This document shows positions 44,491 through 45,063 of a stretch of DNA of 45,063 bases, piece after piece. The DNA is taken from positions 1 to 45,063 of the forward strand of contig CAZXOC010000017.1 of assembly GCA_964642165.1 (NCBI GenBank), in the 5' to 3' direction. The notes below the pieces were generated by a model. It ran no database searches. It was not told where the DNA came from and saw nothing but the letters and a program-made list of their open reading frames with translations. The position numbers were made by a program, and so were the translations under genes. Every line of letters starts with the position of its first letter. Position 1 is the first letter of the stretch. Origin of the DNA: CAYRVX01 sp964642165. Its GTDB lineage: Bacteria; Planctomycetota; Phycisphaerae; SM23-33.

Positions 44491-44695
44491 TTGGCAAGTC
44501 CTTCCATTCCGACGTGGTTGCGCGGCACGCAACTGCCCACCTTCGGCCTCCTCTCCCTGGCTATTCTTGGCGAGTTGCGGCCGGTCGCGGTGTCTGCGCG
44601 CTGCAGATGCGCTGCGCTCTGGAGCCAGTGGGGCGACCACCGCGTCGTCGGTTCCCGTCGCTATCGCCTCGTTCTGGATGGCCGTGGCCAGCATC
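44491..44695. other. Spacer between the tRNA hairpin and the insertion sequence
   Basis: About 200 bases. No coding region or RNA is supported. A minus-strand open frame crosses it but runs through the antisense of the tRNA and is an artefact. Confidence 0.4.
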
Positions 44696-44816
44696 TGTCA
44701 CCGGGCACCCAGAACCGGCCAGTGAGGGGCAGCTGAAAACCGGCCACTTGAAGAGGTGAGCCAGACGGTAGGCTCCACCGTTTCGACGCAGCTCGAGACG
44801 GAAGGAGCCGACGGAT
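44696..44816 (+). mobile_element. Probable left end of an IS21-like insertion sequence
   Basis: TGTCACCGGG begins at 44696. Two copies of AACCGGCCA follow at 44713-44721 and 44738-44746, spaced 25 bases apart. IS21-family elements often begin with TG and carry several short repeats near each end that bind the transposase. The transposase reading frame starts at 44817. The exact boundary and any target duplication cannot be fixed because the right end is outside the window. Confidence 0.5.
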
Positions 44817-45063
44817 GGCGAATCAACTCGCGATGGCCAAGGTACATTCTATTCTGGCGTTACATCAACGGGGCTGGTCGAACCGCCGGATTGCCAGAGC
44901 GCTGGGCGTCCACCGCAAGACGGTCGGCCGGTACGTCCGATGGGTCGAGACGCGGGAGGCAAGAGCGGCCAGTGCTGCCCTGCCGACGAGAAGGGCCCTG
45001 AGCAAAGCCAAGACTGTCTGGATGATGCCCATCCTTGCGCCTCCGTCGATCTCCTGGAAGGCG
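44817..45063 (+). CDS. istA: IS21-family IstA-like transposase, N-terminal part, cut by the window edge
   Basis: Eighty-two codons run off the right edge. The start is supported by AAGGAG at 44804-44809, seven bases before the ATG. Residues about 7-42 (MAKVHSILALHQRGWSNRRI and ARALGVHRKTVGRYVRW) form the helix-turn-helix DNA-binding region seen at the N-terminus of IstA proteins. After about residue 45 the sequence is less typical, and another frame contains KGPEQSQ, which resembles IstA linker text. A frameshift near 44950 is therefore possible. The DDE catalytic domain would lie beyond the window. Confidence 0.6.

Overview
The window is GC-rich bacterial chromosome, most likely from a member of the Planctomycetota, possibly Phycisphaerae-like. 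The evidence is the combination of PEP-CTERM tails, dockerin-like EF-hand pairs, LEPR-XLL-type N-termini, giant beta-solenoid surface proteins and LamG proteins. No rRNA or marker gene is present, so placement rests on these protein families only.

Left part (about 1-13,700): a secreted-protein region. On the minus strand lie a PEP-CTERM/dockerin protein with autotransporter-type strand repeats and, upstream of it, a GH13 alpha-amylase-like protein with the same C-terminal cassette. A divergent CAP/SCP-domain protein follows, then a secreted protein of unknown function, a LEPR-XLL protein with a CARDB domain, and a frameshifted remnant of a GH28-like beta-helix enzyme. Several sigma70-like promoters with 17-base spacing are visible in front of these genes.

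Middle-left (13,696-25,242): one 3,848-residue gene behind a near-consensus promoter. It encodes an N-terminal LEQRLLL motif, propeller-like repeats, a PPC-like domain, a long glycine-rich beta-solenoid interrupted by a seven-unit FG-GAP/VCBS propeller, and a C-terminal C39-like cysteine peptidase domain.

Middle-right (25,331-39,409, all minus strand): a catabolic and uptake region for aromatic or aryl acids. One operon is iorA-iorB-paaK-ACT-paaK. A second is ACT-livK-livH-livM-livG-livF-paaK. Between them is an alginate-export-family outer-membrane barrel gene. The likely joint job is uptake of aromatic (or branched) amino acids or aryl acids, oxidative decarboxylation of arylpyruvates to arylacyl-CoA, and ATP-dependent CoA activation of arylacetates, with ACT proteins as possible amino-acid sensors. 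IorA lacks its usual C-terminal ferredoxin domain, and the third ligase has a diverged catalytic motif.

Right end (about 39,400-45,063): a patchwork accessory region. It holds an AT-rich island with an 18-bp tandem repeat, a 1,110-residue secreted LamG protein with an internally duplicated architecture and less GC-extreme codon use, a short open frame, tRNA-Arg(TCG), and the left end of an IS21-like insertion sequence that runs off the window.
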